This document shows positions 53,867-63,795 of a stretch of DNA of 64,000 nucleotides, in pieces. The notes beneath the pieces are model-generated. The model did not search any database, was not told the origin of the DNA, and saw only the letters and a list, made by a program, of their open reading frames with translations. How positions within the stretch are numbered: position 1 is the first letter of the stretch; each line of letters begins with the position of its first letter. Source of the stretch: Rhizobium sp. RU36D (GTDB lineage Bacteria; Pseudomonadota; Alphaproteobacteria; Rhizobiales; Rhizobiaceae); assembly GCF_900176345.1 (NCBI RefSeq), contig NZ_FWXU01000017.1, positions 1 through 64,000 on the forward strand. Reading direction: 5' to 3'. The translations under genes were made by a program, and so were the position numbers.

Positions 53867-55366
53867 TTACGCGGCGTTTCTGATCGACCGCCGCTGGCTT
53901 TCACGCGCTTCCTCGCGCGTCTTCAACTGCCCGAGAAGGGACACCAGGCCGGCGACTTCCTGCCGCAGGCGGCGCGTCTCAGCAGACGTCTGCTCGACCA
54001 TAGTCGAGTTCTGCTGGGTCAGTGTGTCCATGTTGCGCGTCGCCACGTTGACTTCCTTCAGGCCGGTGGCCTGGTCCTTTGCGGCCGTCGCGATGTCAAG
54101 GACGAAGGTGTTGATGGCATCGATGCGCTCGATCATGTCGGCCAGTGCCGAACCTGTGTTGCTGACGAGCTCGACGCCCTCGCCGACCTGGTTCGAACTC
54201 TGGGTGATCAGGCCCTTGATCTCCTTGGCGGCCTCGGCGCTGCGCTGGGCGAGATTGCGCACTTCCTGGGCCACGACCGCAAATCCCTTGCCGGCATCCC
54301 CTGCCCGCGCCGCCTCGACGCCGGCGTTCAGAGCCAGAAGGTTGGTCTGGAACGCAATTTCATCGATCACACCGATGATCTTGGAAATCTCCGTTGCGGA
54401 CTTTTCGATCTCGGCCATCGCTGCCACGGCCTTGGTGACCACGGCGCCCGAGGTTCTGGCGCGCTGCTGGGTATCCTGCACCGCTTCGGAGGCCCGCTCG
54501 GCATTTGTCGCGGTTTGCCCGACGCTGACCGAAAGCTGCTGCAGGGCTGTCGAGCTTTCCTGGACTCCGGCCGCCTGCTTGGTGGTCCGCAGCGCCAGTT
54601 CGTCGGAAGCCTTGGCGATGGTCTCCGTGCCGTCGAGAATCTCTTCCGAGGTCCGACGGATCGAGGCGAAGGAATGGTTCAGCCGATTGACCGTTTCGTT
54701 GTAATCGAGCGCCATGCGCTTGAAATTCTCAGGCAGGTCTTCCGACATCTTGTATTCGAAGTCGCCGCTGGCCAGGGCCTGCAGGCCGCGCCGCAGGTGA
54801 TCCATGGCGACCTTCTGATCGGCCTCGGCGCGTTCGCGCTGCTGCTCAAGTTCGATTCGCTTTTCCTCCAGCGCGTCGAGATAGACGGAGATCGAATAAT
54901 CCATGTCGAGCATGGCCGCCTTGATCAGGGCGCTGAGCTTGTCGGACAGCGCCGCGGCATGATGGCGGCCAAAGGGGAATGGCCAGTGCTGTTTCAGGAT
55001 GCCCGAAACAAGTTCGCCCAGCAGGATGGAATAGCCGCCGATATACCAGCGCGGTTCAAGCCCGATACGGGCGTGCGCCTTTCCGATCGCCGTCACGCCA
55101 GCGACGTATTTGCTGTCAAACGTGCCGTTGGAAAGCTTGTCCCAGTGCCCCTCCTGCGCCTTCTTGGCGCCGGACATATGGGTCTTGTCGCGGAAAAATG
55201 GACCGAGCTTCGAATGAGCCGCGACCTTGGCGTAGAACTTGTCGAGAGCGCCGCCCATCAGCGGCCCAATGGTCGGCTTCAGGGACTGAAGCGTCCGGGA
55301 CGTCGCTGCATCGAGTTCTACGAAGTCAAGGCGCTCTTTCAGCGCCTGGTCGGACTTTTCATTCAT
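53867..55366 (-). CDS. Globin-coupled chemoreceptor (aerotaxis type)
   Basis: A 499-residue soluble chemoreceptor with no membrane helix. The N-terminal protoglobin domain (about 1-170) keeps the proximal haem ligand His98 in [17 protein letters not shown], as in HemAT oxygen sensors. Then come a HAMP-like segment ([17 protein letters not shown]) and the signalling hairpin with the tip [20 protein letters not shown]. No CheR-docking pentapeptide ends it. AAAGAG precedes ATG 55366. A divergent paralogue lies directly upstream on the same strand. Confidence 0.93.
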   Translation of the reverse strand: MNEKSDQALKERLDFVELDAATSRTLQSLKPTIGPLMGGALDKFYAKVAAHSKLGPFFRDKTHMSGAKKAQEGHWDKLSNGTFDSKYVAGVTAIGKAHARIGLEPRWYIGGYSILLGELVSGILKQHWPFPFGRHHAAALSDKLSALIKAAMLDMDYSISVYLDALEEKRIELEQQRERAEADQKVAMDHLRRGLQALASGDFEYKMSEDLPENFKRMALDYNETVNRLNHSFASIRRTSEEILDGTETIAKASDELALRTTKQAAGVQESSTALQQLSVSVGQTATNAERASEAVQDTQQRARTSGAVVTKAVAAMAEIEKSATEISKIIGVIDEIAFQTNLLALNAGVEAARAGDAGKGFAVVAQEVRNLAQRSAEAAKEIKGLITQSSNQVGEGVELVSNTGSALADMIERIDAINTFVLDIATAAKDQATGLKEVNVATRNMDTLTQQNSTMVEQTSAETRRLRQEVAGLVSLLGQLKTREEARESQRRSIRNAA

Positions 55367-55496
55367 TTTCGAAATCTCTTTATAACTCAATTACATCGAC
55401 CAAGGATCGCGGAAAACACCGCGCTCATCGGCTGCCGATTTTAGAATCCGGGAATTTGATGAATGTCCAGTAAACGGAGGTCGCGAAATCGCCTGT

Positions 55497-55527
55497 TGCC
55501 CCAGGGATCATGGGCGACCCTGGGGCA
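55497..55527 (-). terminator. Hairpin after the second globin-type chemoreceptor
   Basis: TGCCCCAGGG and CCCTGGGGCA form a perfect 10-bp stem with an 11-base loop, 33 bases beyond the stop at 55560 in the minus-strand transcript. No T run follows, so it may protect RNA ends or terminate with help. Confidence 0.5.
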
Positions 55528-55559
55528 TCTGCTCCGATATACGCTTATCTGATATCAAT

Positions 55560-57089
55560 TTAGCTTGCGGCCTTCATCGGTGCCGCGGGATGCTCGACAC
55601 CCCGGCGATGGGGTGCTGCCGCTGAATCGGCGCGCTTTCCGCGGGTCTTGAAGCCACGGAGTGCGCGGCAGAGGCGCTCCACCTCCTCGCGCAGGTGGCT
55701 GGTCTGCGTGCTGGTCTGGCTGACCATGGCCGCATTCTGCTGGGTATTGGTGTCCATGGCGGCAATGGCGGCGTTAACCTCGCGCAAACCGCTCGACTGG
55801 TCGGCGGCGGCCGTTGCAATGCCGGCCACGATGTCGTTAATTTCGCCGATGCGGACGATGATGTTCTGCAGGACCTCGCCGGTCGTGTTCACCAGCCCGA
55901 CACCGCTTTGAACCTGTGTCGTGCTCTGGGAGATCAGCCCCTTGATCTCCTTGGCGGCATCGGCGCTGCGCTGGGCCAGCGATCGGACTTCCTGCGCCAC
56001 GACGGCAAAGCCCTTGCCTGCGTCCCCGGCCCGGGCCGCTTCAACGCCGGCATTGAGCGCCAGAAGGTTCGTCTGGAACGCGATCTCGTCGATCACGCCG
56101 ATGATCTTGGCAATTTCTTCGGAGGATTTCTCGATGGCGCCCATGGCGGTTACCGCCTTGGTCACTACTGAACCCGAGGTCTTGGCCTCGGCCAGCACGG
56201 TTTCCACCACGGCCGCCGCCTGCTGGGCACCATCTGCGGTCAGGGCGACGTTCTGGGTGAGTTCCTGCAGTGCTGCGGTGCTCTCCTCCAGACCTGCCGC
56301 CTGCTGCTCGGTTCTTTGTGCAAGATGCCCGGCGGCATCCGAAATGCCTGTCGTGGAGCGGAGAATTTCTTCCGCGGCACCGCGCACGGTACCGATCGTG
56401 CCACGCAGCTTTTCAACGGAACCGTTGTAGCTCTCGCCCATCCCTTCGAACCCTTCCGGCATGACTTCCGGAAGCTTTGTCTCGAAATCGCCCACGGCCA
56501 ACTTGGGCAGCACCTCGTCCAGGGCTGCCAACGCCTCGAGGCGGGCCTGCTCCATATGTTCGTTCTGCTGCTCCGCTGCCACGCTCTGCAGCTTCACCTC
56601 TTCAAAGCGCTGCGCCACCAGCATGTTCAGGTCGAGCATGGCAGCGCGGATCAAGACGCCGACTTCCGTGGCCAGCACTGGCGCATTCTTGCGGCCGAAG
56701 CGGGACGGCCAGCGCTCGCAGATCAGCGATGTCACGAGCTTCTCGAGGAACAGGCCATAGCCATCGATCGGGTAGTCGGTTTGGAAATCTGCCTCGGACT
56801 GGGCCATCTTCAGTTTCTTCGCACTTTCAATATAGGCATCGTCGAAACGGCCGGTCATGACCATGGAACCATGATCCTGATGGCGTTTCATAACCGAACT
56901 CCGCTTGGCGTCGCTGAGTGCTGGCTCCTTACCCGGCGTCGCCGACTGGCGCCCGTAGAGCACCTTGACCGCAGCATCCAGATTGCGTGAGACGGTCGGC
57001 CCGATATCGCGCAAGACACCGCGCGATGTATCGTCCAGCTTCATTCTCTCGATGTTCTTTGCCAATAAAGTTTTGCCATCGGCCGTCAT
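55560..57089 (-). CDS. Chemoreceptor with degenerate globin-like sensor lacking the haem histidine
   Basis: A soluble chemoreceptor of about 509 residues, a paralogue of the next gene in the same orientation. The N-terminal domain (about 1-165) shares the protoglobin outline ([51 protein letters not shown]), but the segment holding the proximal His in the paralogue reads [12 protein letters not shown], with no His. The signalling hairpin is intact; there is no C-terminal pentapeptide. The start is uncertain between ATG 57089 (GGGGA upstream), ATG 57101 and TTG 57161. The sensor may bind something other than haem or act by dimerising with its partner. Confidence 0.88.
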   Translation of the reverse strand: MTADGKTLLAKNIERMKLDDTSRGVLRDIGPTVSRNLDAAVKVLYGRQSATPGKEPALSDAKRSSVMKRHQDHGSMVMTGRFDDAYIESAKKLKMAQSEADFQTDYPIDGYGLFLEKLVTSLICERWPSRFGRKNAPVLATEVGVLIRAAMLDLNMLVAQRFEEVKLQSVAAEQQNEHMEQARLEALAALDEVLPKLAVGDFETKLPEVMPEGFEGMGESYNGSVEKLRGTIGTVRGAAEEILRSTTGISDAAGHLAQRTEQQAAGLEESTAALQELTQNVALTADGAQQAAAVVETVLAEAKTSGSVVTKAVTAMGAIEKSSEEIAKIIGVIDEIAFQTNLLALNAGVEAARAGDAGKGFAVVAQEVRSLAQRSADAAKEIKGLISQSTTQVQSGVGLVNTTGEVLQNIIVRIGEINDIVAGIATAAADQSSGLREVNAAIAAMDTNTQQNAAMVSQTSTQTSHLREEVERLCRALRGFKTRGKRADSAAAPHRRGVEHPAAPMKAAS

Positions 57090-57473
57090 CGCATTCCCCA
57101 TATGTCTCGCAGCCCCGAGGGCTGCCGACCATAAAGCCCGCCCATTTTTGGTATGAGACAACGGAAGGTTTTAAATTTTCCTTCCGGAAACTATGATTTT
57201 TAGCAGGTTATTTCTGTAGTTTCTAAAATAAGAACCTTCGGAAGCCCCGCAAAACAAGGCTTTTGCGGACAAGTCCAAAAATGGGCCATTTCAATTTTTG
57301 ATTGTGGCTAGAATAGTCATTCAGGAAAATAAAACCACTTGTTTTTCAAGTGTGAGTGCAAAACCGCAGTTTCGCGCAATCCACCCTTCCTAGTTTAAAT
57401 ACAGCCTTGTTTATCAATGACCGTTCCCCCTTTGATCTGGCATCGTTGAAAGAATCTGATAGGTAATTTGGCT
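57090..57473. other. AT-rich intergenic region with three inverted repeats
   Basis: A gap of 384 bases between divergent genes, much AT-richer than its flanks. It holds GGAAGG/CCTTCC (57163-57185), CCGCAAAA/TTTTGCGG (57247-57268, six-base loop) and CACTTG/CAAGTG (57336-57352, five-base loop). No coding frame is convincing. These may be operators, RNA hairpins or terminators of a short transcript. Confidence 0.5.
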
Positions 57474-58721
57474 ATGGAAAAAACAGCTGCGCCATCCGCA
57501 TTTCCCGAGATATTCATCGGCGACCAGGCAATTTCACCGCTTTTCATTGTGGTGACGGCGGCTGCACTCGTGTTGCTGGTGCTTTTGACGGCGCTGATTC
57601 TCACCCTGCGCGGCCGGCGCCTGCGGGAAGAGGTCGCGATCGAGGCACAAAGGCGGGAGGCGGAAGCCGCGGCGCGCATGGCAGATCTCCTGCGCTCGCA
57701 GGCGGAGATGCAGGGGCGGCTGGCGGCGATTTCCGAAGTGTTCGGCAACCGCCAGGCCGAATTCAACCAGGCGATCAGCCAGCGGCTTGATGGCATGACC
57801 CATCGCCTCGGCACGTCGATCAATGAACAGACCAAGTCCACCCATGAAAACCTGCTGAAGCTGCAGGAGCGTCTGGCCGTCATCGACGCGGCACAGAACA
57901 ACATCCAGTCCTTGGCCAAGGATGTGGTGAGCCTGCAGGCGATTCTGTCCAACAAGCAGACCCGCGGCGCCTTCGGCCAGTCGCGCATGGAAGCCATCAT
58001 CAGCGACGGGCTGCCGATGGGCGCCTTCGAGTTCCAGCCGACATTGTCCAATAGCTCGCGACCTGACTGCACCGTGCGCATGCCGAACGACGCACCGCCG
58101 CTTGTCATCGATGCCAAGTTTCCGCTGGAGGCCTGGAACAGCTTTCGCGACAGCGACTATGCCGAGGATCGCAAGACAGCGGCCCAGCAGTTCCGTCGCG
58201 ATATGGACGTGCATATTCGTGATATCTCCGAGAAATACCTGATCCCCGGCGAAACCCAGGACATGGCCTTCCTGTTCGTGCCGTCGGAATCCATCTTTGC
58301 CGAGATCCACGAGCATTTCGAAACCGTCGTGCAGCGGGCGCAGCGGGCAAAGATCGTCATCGTCTCGCCATCCCTACTGATGCTGTCGCTTCAGGTGATC
58401 CAGGCGGTTCTCAAGGACCAGCGGATGCGCGAGCAGGCGCATCTGATCCAGGGCGAAGTGCTGCATCTGATGGAAGATCTCGGCCGCCTTGATGACCGGA
58501 CCCGCAAGCTTCAGGCCCATTTCCTTGCGGCACAGCGCGATGTCGAGATGATCATGACATCGGCCGACAAGATCACGAAACGCGGCGCCAAGATCGAGGC
58601 TCTGGAGTTCGAGGCGATTTCCCCGCCTTCATCGCCCACGCCTGCACCCGTTCCCGTGCCCGATCGCGCCGCCGAGAGCCGAACCGGCTTGCTGAAGCTC
58701 AGGGTGGTTGACGAGGACTGA
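57474..58721 (+). CDS. rmuC: DNA recombination protein RmuC homologue
   Basis: A 415-residue protein with one N-terminal membrane helix (about 22-46), a long coiled coil (50-150), then the RmuC nuclease-like core: LVIDAKFPLEAWNSF, VHIRDISEKYL and MAFLFVPSESIFAEI, ending in a Pro-rich tail. RmuC limits inversions at short inverted repeats in E. coli. The TTG at 57468 is two codons before the chosen ATG 57474. It is next to the def cluster as in other rhizobia, with the two chemoreceptors inserted between. Confidence 0.93.
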   Translation: MEKTAAPSAFPEIFIGDQAISPLFIVVTAAALVLLVLLTALILTLRGRRLREEVAIEAQRREAEAAARMADLLRSQAEMQGRLAAISEVFGNRQAEFNQAISQRLDGMTHRLGTSINEQTKSTHENLLKLQERLAVIDAAQNNIQSLAKDVVSLQAILSNKQTRGAFGQSRMEAIISDGLPMGAFEFQPTLSNSSRPDCTVRMPNDAPPLVIDAKFPLEAWNSFRDSDYAEDRKTAAQQFRRDMDVHIRDISEKYLIPGETQDMAFLFVPSESIFAEIHEHFETVVQRAQRAKIVIVSPSLLMLSLQVIQAVLKDQRMREQAHLIQGEVLHLMEDLGRLDDRTRKLQAHFLAAQRDVEMIMTSADKITKRGAKIEALEFEAISPPSSPTPAPVPVPDRAAESRTGLLKLRVVDED

Positions 58722-58768
58722 GGCTTGCGGCCAAAGTCATCAGAATATTCTCAAGGACATGACAGCAG

Positions 58769-59671
58769 ATGATTACAGTCTTCGGTTCGATCAACATGGA
58801 CCTGATTGCCAGCGTGGAGCGCCTGCCTTTGCCCGGCGAAACCGTGGCAGGCCACGCCTTCACCACGGCGGCCGGCGGCAAGGGCGCGAACCAGGCGCTG
58901 GCTGCCCGGCGGGCCGGTGCCGGCGTGCGGATGATCGGCGCCGTGGGCAATGACGGCTTTGCCGAACCGGCGCTTGCGCTGCTGAAGGAAGCAGGCGCTG
59001 ATCTCGGCGCGGTGGCACGCAGCAGCCTGCCAACGGGAACCGCCCATATTCTGGTCGATGACAAGGGCGAGAATGTCATCGCCGTCGTCGCCAGCGCCAA
59101 TGGAACGCTCACCCCGGCGGATGCCGATGCAGCCATCGCCTCGATGGCGTCTGGCGACATTCTGATGCTGCAGTTGGAAGTTCCTGCCGCATCCGTGGAA
59201 CGCGCGCTTGGCCAGGCACGCGTGCGCGGTGTCACGACGGTCATAAATATCGCCCCGCTGACGGCGGATGCTGCCCGCCTGGGCCGAATGGCCGATATCG
59301 TCATCGCCAACGAGACGGAATTCGAGCGGCTGGCGGGCAAGGATGACATGACGGCGGAGGACAGGCTGTCAGCGCTCAAGAGCCTGCATGCGGAGACGCG
59401 GCAGACCTTGATCGTGACGCTTGGCGCCGATGGCGTGATCGCCATCCATGAAGGTCAAATCCACACCGCCAAGGGGCTCAAGATCGAGCCGGTCGACACG
59501 GTCGGAGCCGGCGATACCTTCTGCGGCTATTTTGCAGCCGGGCTCGATCAGAAGCTGGACTTTCAATCGGCGCTGGAGCGGGCGGCCGTCGCCGGCTCGC
59601 TCGCCTGCCTGAAGCACGGGGCGCAGCCGTCGATCCCCTTGGCTGAGGACGTCAACCGCCGGATGGTTTGA
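58769..59671 (+). CDS. rbsK: Ribokinase
   Basis: A 300-residue PfkB-family kinase making ribose 5-phosphate. N-terminal FGSINMDL and GGKGANQALAARRAGA (ribose binding), and the C-terminal PVDTVGAGDTFCGYFAAGL with the catalytic Asp, match RbsK. It lies 47 bases after rmuC. A nucleoside hydrolase 2.5 kb downstream would supply ribose. Confidence 0.93.
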   Translation: MITVFGSINMDLIASVERLPLPGETVAGHAFTTAAGGKGANQALAARRAGAGVRMIGAVGNDGFAEPALALLKEAGADLGAVARSSLPTGTAHILVDDKGENVIAVVASANGTLTPADADAAIASMASGDILMLQLEVPAASVERALGQARVRGVTTVINIAPLTADAARLGRMADIVIANETEFERLAGKDDMTAEDRLSALKSLHAETRQTLIVTLGADGVIAIHEGQIHTAKGLKIEPVDTVGAGDTFCGYFAAGLDQKLDFQSALERAAVAGSLACLKHGAQPSIPLAEDVNRRMV

Positions 59672-59837
59672 GTGCAGTGCAACAGAATGCCGCTGTCTTT
59701 TAGACGGCGTTAAACATCTTCAAGGTAGCCTTCGGCGTCGGCGATGCTTGCCACAAAGACAGCCTATGACCGGGCGAAACCGATCCATTGCGTGACCGCC
59801 GGAGCCCGGCGGCGTCCGTCTTGCGAGGCACCTTGAG

Positions 59838-62177
59838 ATGAACCTCTTTCGTTCGAAGTCGATTGCAGCCAAGCTGCTGATCGTCACCGGCATCGCGATT
59901 GCCTGCGTGCTGGCGCTTTCCAACTTGGTATTGATCTCTGAAACACGCGATCGGGTGCAATCGCTGACCATGGATCAGGCGGATAGCGAAGCCAAGGCAA
60001 TTGCCAGCGAAGTGGCCGGCGATGTCGGAGCGCTTGCGAGTGCCGCTCGCTCCATGGCCGGCGTGCTCGGCCGCGGCCATGAGCAGCAGTCCTTCGACCG
60101 CAAAGGGGCGATCAATATCCTCAAGGCCAATGTGGAGCAGAACGCCTTCGCATTCGGCAGCTGGTTCTGCGAGGAGATCAAGGCCTTTGACGGCCGCCAG
60201 GAAGACGTCGTCAAGAATCTCGAACTTGGTGGCAACGACAACGGTGTCTTCACCCCCTACTGGTCCAAGACCCAGGCGGGCGGCATACAATTCTCGACGT
60301 TCAAGAACGATTATGCCGCGGAATGGTATGCCCTGGCCGCCAAGAGCGGCAAGGGTGCAATCACGGCGCCTTACCTTGCAGAAGGTACTGAGGTCCCAAC
60401 GACCATGACGTCGATCGCCTACCCCGTCTTTTCCGCAGGCAAATTTATCGGCGTGTCCGGGGTGGACATCTCTCTTGCAGCTCTGTCGCAGAAGCTGAAG
60501 GCGTTGACCCCCTTCGGCAATGGCCGCGTGTTGTTGGTCGGCCAGGGCGGGCAATGGCTGGTTGCCCCCGACGACAAGCTGCTGATGAAGCCGTATGAGG
60601 AAAAGGCGGCTGACGTCCTGAACAGCAGCCTGAAATCGGGCCAGGCCACCATCATTACCGATCTCAGCTCGGAAGCCATGGGAAGCTACGATCGTCTTGT
60701 CTATCCCTTCGCCGTTCCCGGCGTGAATGCCACCTGGGCCGTGATGGTCGATATTCCGCACAGCGCGATCAACGGTGCAGTGAATGACCAGACCTATCTG
60801 ATGGTGCTTGGCGGACTGATCGTCCTGGTGGCGGTGGTGGTGGCCCTGTGGCTGGCGGTCCGGCGGTTTGTGCAGGCGCCTCTGCATGGCCTGGTGGGCT
60901 CCGTAGATCGGCTTCGCGACGGGCAATATGACGCCGCTGTCGCCGGACAGGATCGCAACGACGAAGTCGGAATGGTTGCCAAGGCCCTGGAAGGCTTTCG
61001 TCATCGCCTTGCCGAGGCTCGGTCGCTGGAGGCGGAAGCAGCCACGCAGCGGCAGAATGTGGAAGCGGAGCGCAGTCAATCTGAAAGCGAGCGAAATGCC
61101 GCTGCGGCACTGCAGCAACGGATCGTTTCCATTCTGGGAGCCGGACTGGCAGCACTTTCCCGCGGGCAGCTGACCTATCGCATCCAAGAGGATTTTCCGG
61201 GCAAATATGCGCAGCTGAAGGAGGATTTCAACGGCGCCGTGGCCAGCCTGGAAGAGACCATCCTGGCGGTGCGCGCCGCCGTCGACCACATCGGCAGCGG
61301 AACGAGCGAGATCAGCGACAGTGCGATGGATCTTTCCCGGCGTACAGAACAGCAGGCGGCCAGCCTGGAAGAGACTGCTGCGGCCCTCAATGAGCTGACG
61401 GAACAGGTCAATTCGAGTGCCGACAATGCCAATGCGGCGGCAAACACGGTCAGCACCGCCTGTCAGGACGCCGAGAAATCCGGAGATGTCGTGCGCAAAG
61501 CTGTCGCTTCAATGGAAGGCATTGCCCAGTCGTCGCAGGAGATCTCGCGCATCATCGCCGTGATCGATGAGATCGCCTTCCAGACGAACCTGCTTGCGCT
61601 GAATGCAGGCGTCGAGGCGGCGCGCGCCGGCGAGGCGGGCAAGGGCTTCGCCGTCGTGGCCCAGGAAGTCCGCGAACTGGCGCAGCGTTCGGCCGGTGCG
61701 GCGAAAGAAATCAAGACGTTGATCAACGCCTCGAGCGCCCAGGTGAATGACGGGGTGGAACTGGTCGGCCGTGCCGGCGGCGCCCTGCAGAAGATCGCCG
61801 ATCAGGTCATGCAGATCAACGATTTGGTCCGCCAGATTTCAGCCTCGGCCAGCGAACAGGCGACAGGCCTCAAGGAAGTGAATTCCGCCGTCAACCAGAT
61901 GGACCAAGTCACCCAGCAGAATGCCGCGATGGTCGAGCAGACCACGGCCGCAAGCCGCGTGTTGAGTGGCGAGGCCGAGGGCTTGCGGCAGTTGGTGAGC
62001 CGGTTTGCCGTTTCCGACAGCCAGACGCGGAACCCGCTTCACGCCACGGCCGCAGCGATGCGCGCTCCCACCGCTTCGGCTCAACCGGCAGCCCCGGCCA
62101 GGCGCCCGGCACAACGGCAGGCGGCGGGATCAGCACGCTCCGCCGCGGCTGTCGAGGCCGACTGGCAGGAGTTTTAA
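59838..62177 (+). CDS. Cache-domain methyl-accepting chemotaxis protein with DWQEF tether
   Basis: A 779-residue transmembrane chemoreceptor: TM1 about 13-33, a large periplasmic double-Cache sensor (about 40-315; WYALAAKSGKGAITAPYLAEG and GVSGVDISLAAL are typical), TM2 about 322-343, HAMP, a coiled segment, the signalling hairpin (tip [20 protein letters not shown]), and a last pentapeptide DWQEF of CheR-docking type. The Cache ligand is unknown. Its place between rbsK and the nucleoside hydrolase gene hints at a sugar or nucleoside-linked cue. Confidence 0.94.
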   Translation: MNLFRSKSIAAKLLIVTGIAIACVLALSNLVLISETRDRVQSLTMDQADSEAKAIASEVAGDVGALASAARSMAGVLGRGHEQQSFDRKGAINILKANVEQNAFAFGSWFCEEIKAFDGRQEDVVKNLELGGNDNGVFTPYWSKTQAGGIQFSTFKNDYAAEWYALAAKSGKGAITAPYLAEGTEVPTTMTSIAYPVFSAGKFIGVSGVDISLAALSQKLKALTPFGNGRVLLVGQGGQWLVAPDDKLLMKPYEEKAADVLNSSLKSGQATIITDLSSEAMGSYDRLVYPFAVPGVNATWAVMVDIPHSAINGAVNDQTYLMVLGGLIVLVAVVVALWLAVRRFVQAPLHGLVGSVDRLRDGQYDAAVAGQDRNDEVGMVAKALEGFRHRLAEARSLEAEAATQRQNVEAERSQSESERNAAAALQQRIVSILGAGLAALSRGQLTYRIQEDFPGKYAQLKEDFNGAVASLEETILAVRAAVDHIGSGTSEISDSAMDLSRRTEQQAASLEETAAALNELTEQVNSSADNANAAANTVSTACQDAEKSGDVVRKAVASMEGIAQSSQEISRIIAVIDEIAFQTNLLALNAGVEAARAGEAGKGFAVVAQEVRELAQRSAGAAKEIKTLINASSAQVNDGVELVGRAGGALQKIADQVMQINDLVRQISASASEQATGLKEVNSAVNQMDQVTQQNAAMVEQTTAASRVLSGEAEGLRQLVSRFAVSDSQTRNPLHATAAAMRAPTASAQPAAPARRPAQRQAAGSARSAAAVEADWQEF

Positions 62178-62232
62178 TTACCTTTACCAACGGGTCGGTG
62201 CGCAGGACCGCACCGGCCTGTCTGTCGCCATT

Positions 62233-63180
62233 TCAGCCCAGGCGGCCGAACCGTTCGATCAGCAGGTCAAAGAAGCCATCCGCATCGACATGGCGCATGA
62301 AGCGCGCATTGGCGGGCCTGTCCGTCACGCGCCACCAATCGACAACGGTCATTCCAACCGTGAGTTCTGAGCGCGTCTCGATCTCGACATTGCAATCGCG
62401 CCCGGAGAAAAGCTCCGGCTTCAGCAGATAGGCGATAACGGTTGGATCATGCAGCGGGCCACCGTCCGACCCGTATTTCTCCTCGTCGAACCGCTCGAAG
62501 AACTGCAGCCACTGAACCATGACCTCAGCCGGCCGCGTGCCCAGCGCTGCAATGCGCTGCACCCGTGCCTTGGTCGTCAGCAATTGATGCGTGACATCGA
62601 GCGGCATCATGACGATCGGAATGCCGGACTTCATGACGATGTCCGCAGCCTGCGGGTCGACATAGATATTGAACTCCGCCGCCGGCGTGATGTTGCCGCC
62701 TTCGAAGAATCCACCGCCCATCATGACCAGTTCGCGAACGCGCGGAGCAATGTCAGGGGCCTGCATCAGGGCCATGGCGATATTGGTCAGCGGTCCCAGC
62801 GTGCAGAGCGTTACTGTTCCGGCCGGTTCCCGCCTGAGGGTCTCGACGATGAAATCCACGGCATTCTGGGCCTGAACCCGCATCACGGGCTCCGGCACTT
62901 CGGCGCCATCGAGGCCGGTCTTGCCATGCACATGCTCGGCGGTGACCTGCGGCCGCTCGAGCGGCTTCACCGCACCCTCATAAACTGGCATGTCCGACCG
63001 GCCCGAGAGCTCACAGACGATCCGCGCGTTCCTGCTGGTATAGGAAAGCGGCACGTTGCCCGCCACCACGGTCACGCCCAGCACCTCCAGCTCCGCCGGG
63101 CTGGCAAAGGCCAGCATCAGCGCGGCGGCATCGTCCTGTCCCGGATCGGTATCAATGATGATCTTGCGGATGTCTGTCAT
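62233..63180 (-). CDS. Inosine-uridine preferring nucleoside hydrolase
   Basis: A 315-residue cytoplasmic hydrolase cleaving ribonucleosides to base and ribose. The calcium-site motif DTDPGQDDA is at 11-19; further motifs are CTLGPLTNIAMAL, MMGGGFFEGGNITPAAEFNIYVDPQAA and HDPTVIAY with the catalytic His. It converges on the Cache chemoreceptor and, with rbsK, could channel nucleoside ribose into ribose 5-phosphate. Confidence 0.94.
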   Translation of the reverse strand: MTDIRKIIIDTDPGQDDAAALMLAFASPAELEVLGVTVVAGNVPLSYTSRNARIVCELSGRSDMPVYEGAVKPLERPQVTAEHVHGKTGLDGAEVPEPVMRVQAQNAVDFIVETLRREPAGTVTLCTLGPLTNIAMALMQAPDIAPRVRELVMMGGGFFEGGNITPAAEFNIYVDPQAADIVMKSGIPIVMMPLDVTHQLLTTKARVQRIAALGTRPAEVMVQWLQFFERFDEEKYGSDGGPLHDPTVIAYLLKPELFSGRDCNVEIETRSELTVGMTVVDWWRVTDRPANARFMRHVDADGFFDLLIERFGRLG

Positions 63181-63318
63181 GGGAATACCTCGTTTTGTCC
63201 GCTGCTTGTTGCACGCGGCGCAAATGCCTTGTCAAGCGCCTCCCGTCTTGCAACCGCTCCGCAGCGACCCCACATTGGCCTCACAGCCATATGAAGGACG
63301 GGGCAAGGATAAAACTGC

Positions 63319-63747
63319 ATGAGCCGCACCAAGGTCGCCGGGACGCCGATCCTGCTTGCCATCGATGCCAGTGCGGCCGTGCTTGCCGAAATCGCCCGCA
63401 GCGGCGACGGCTACCCGCCATTCAACGTCGAGCGCCTCGTGCGGAAGGACGACAACGAGACCGAGCGGTTGCGCCTGACGCTGGCCGTTGCCGGCTTTTC
63501 GGAGAACGAGCTGGAGGTTCTCGTGGAAGCGGGCCAGCTGATCATTCGCGGCCGCCAGACACTGCGGGACGATGGCGATTTCCTCTTCCGCGGCATCGCC
63601 CGCCGCCAGTTCCAGCGCAGCTTCCAGCTCAAGGACGGCATGGACGTGGTCGGTGCCTCGCTGCGCAAGGGATTGCTGATCATTGAATTGACCGATCCCA
63701 GTTCGACCCATGTGGTGCGGAAAATTAACATTTCTCCTTCACTATAG
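63319..63747 (+). CDS. Small heat-shock protein (Hsp20, IbpA-like)
   Basis: A 142-residue alpha-crystallin-type chaperone: GDGYPPFNVERLVRKDDN before the core, RLTLAVAGFSENELEVLVEAGQLIIRG in the core, FLFRGIARRQFQRSFQL, then a GLLIIEL end strand and an I-S-I-like tail ending KINISPSL. It holds unfolding proteins under heat stress. The gene is followed within 48 bases by a DUF1150 gene, the usual rhizobial pair. Confidence 0.93.
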   Translation: MSRTKVAGTPILLAIDASAAVLAEIARSGDGYPPFNVERLVRKDDNETERLRLTLAVAGFSENELEVLVEAGQLIIRGRQTLRDDGDFLFRGIARRQFQRSFQLKDGMDVVGASLRKGLLIIELTDPSSTHVVRKINISPSL

Positions 63748-63795
63748 GCTCAACGGCCTGAATGCCGTGCTCCCTGCATCTGGTGGAGAATCGGA

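Noticed and set aside
53771..55444. A 557-codon plus-strand frame opposite the globin-coupled chemoreceptor
   Set aside because: Antisense shadow; the minus strand encodes clear globin and receptor motifs.
59700..61289. A 529-codon minus-strand frame opposite the Cache chemoreceptor
   Set aside because: Antisense shadow with no ribosome site or recognisable domain.
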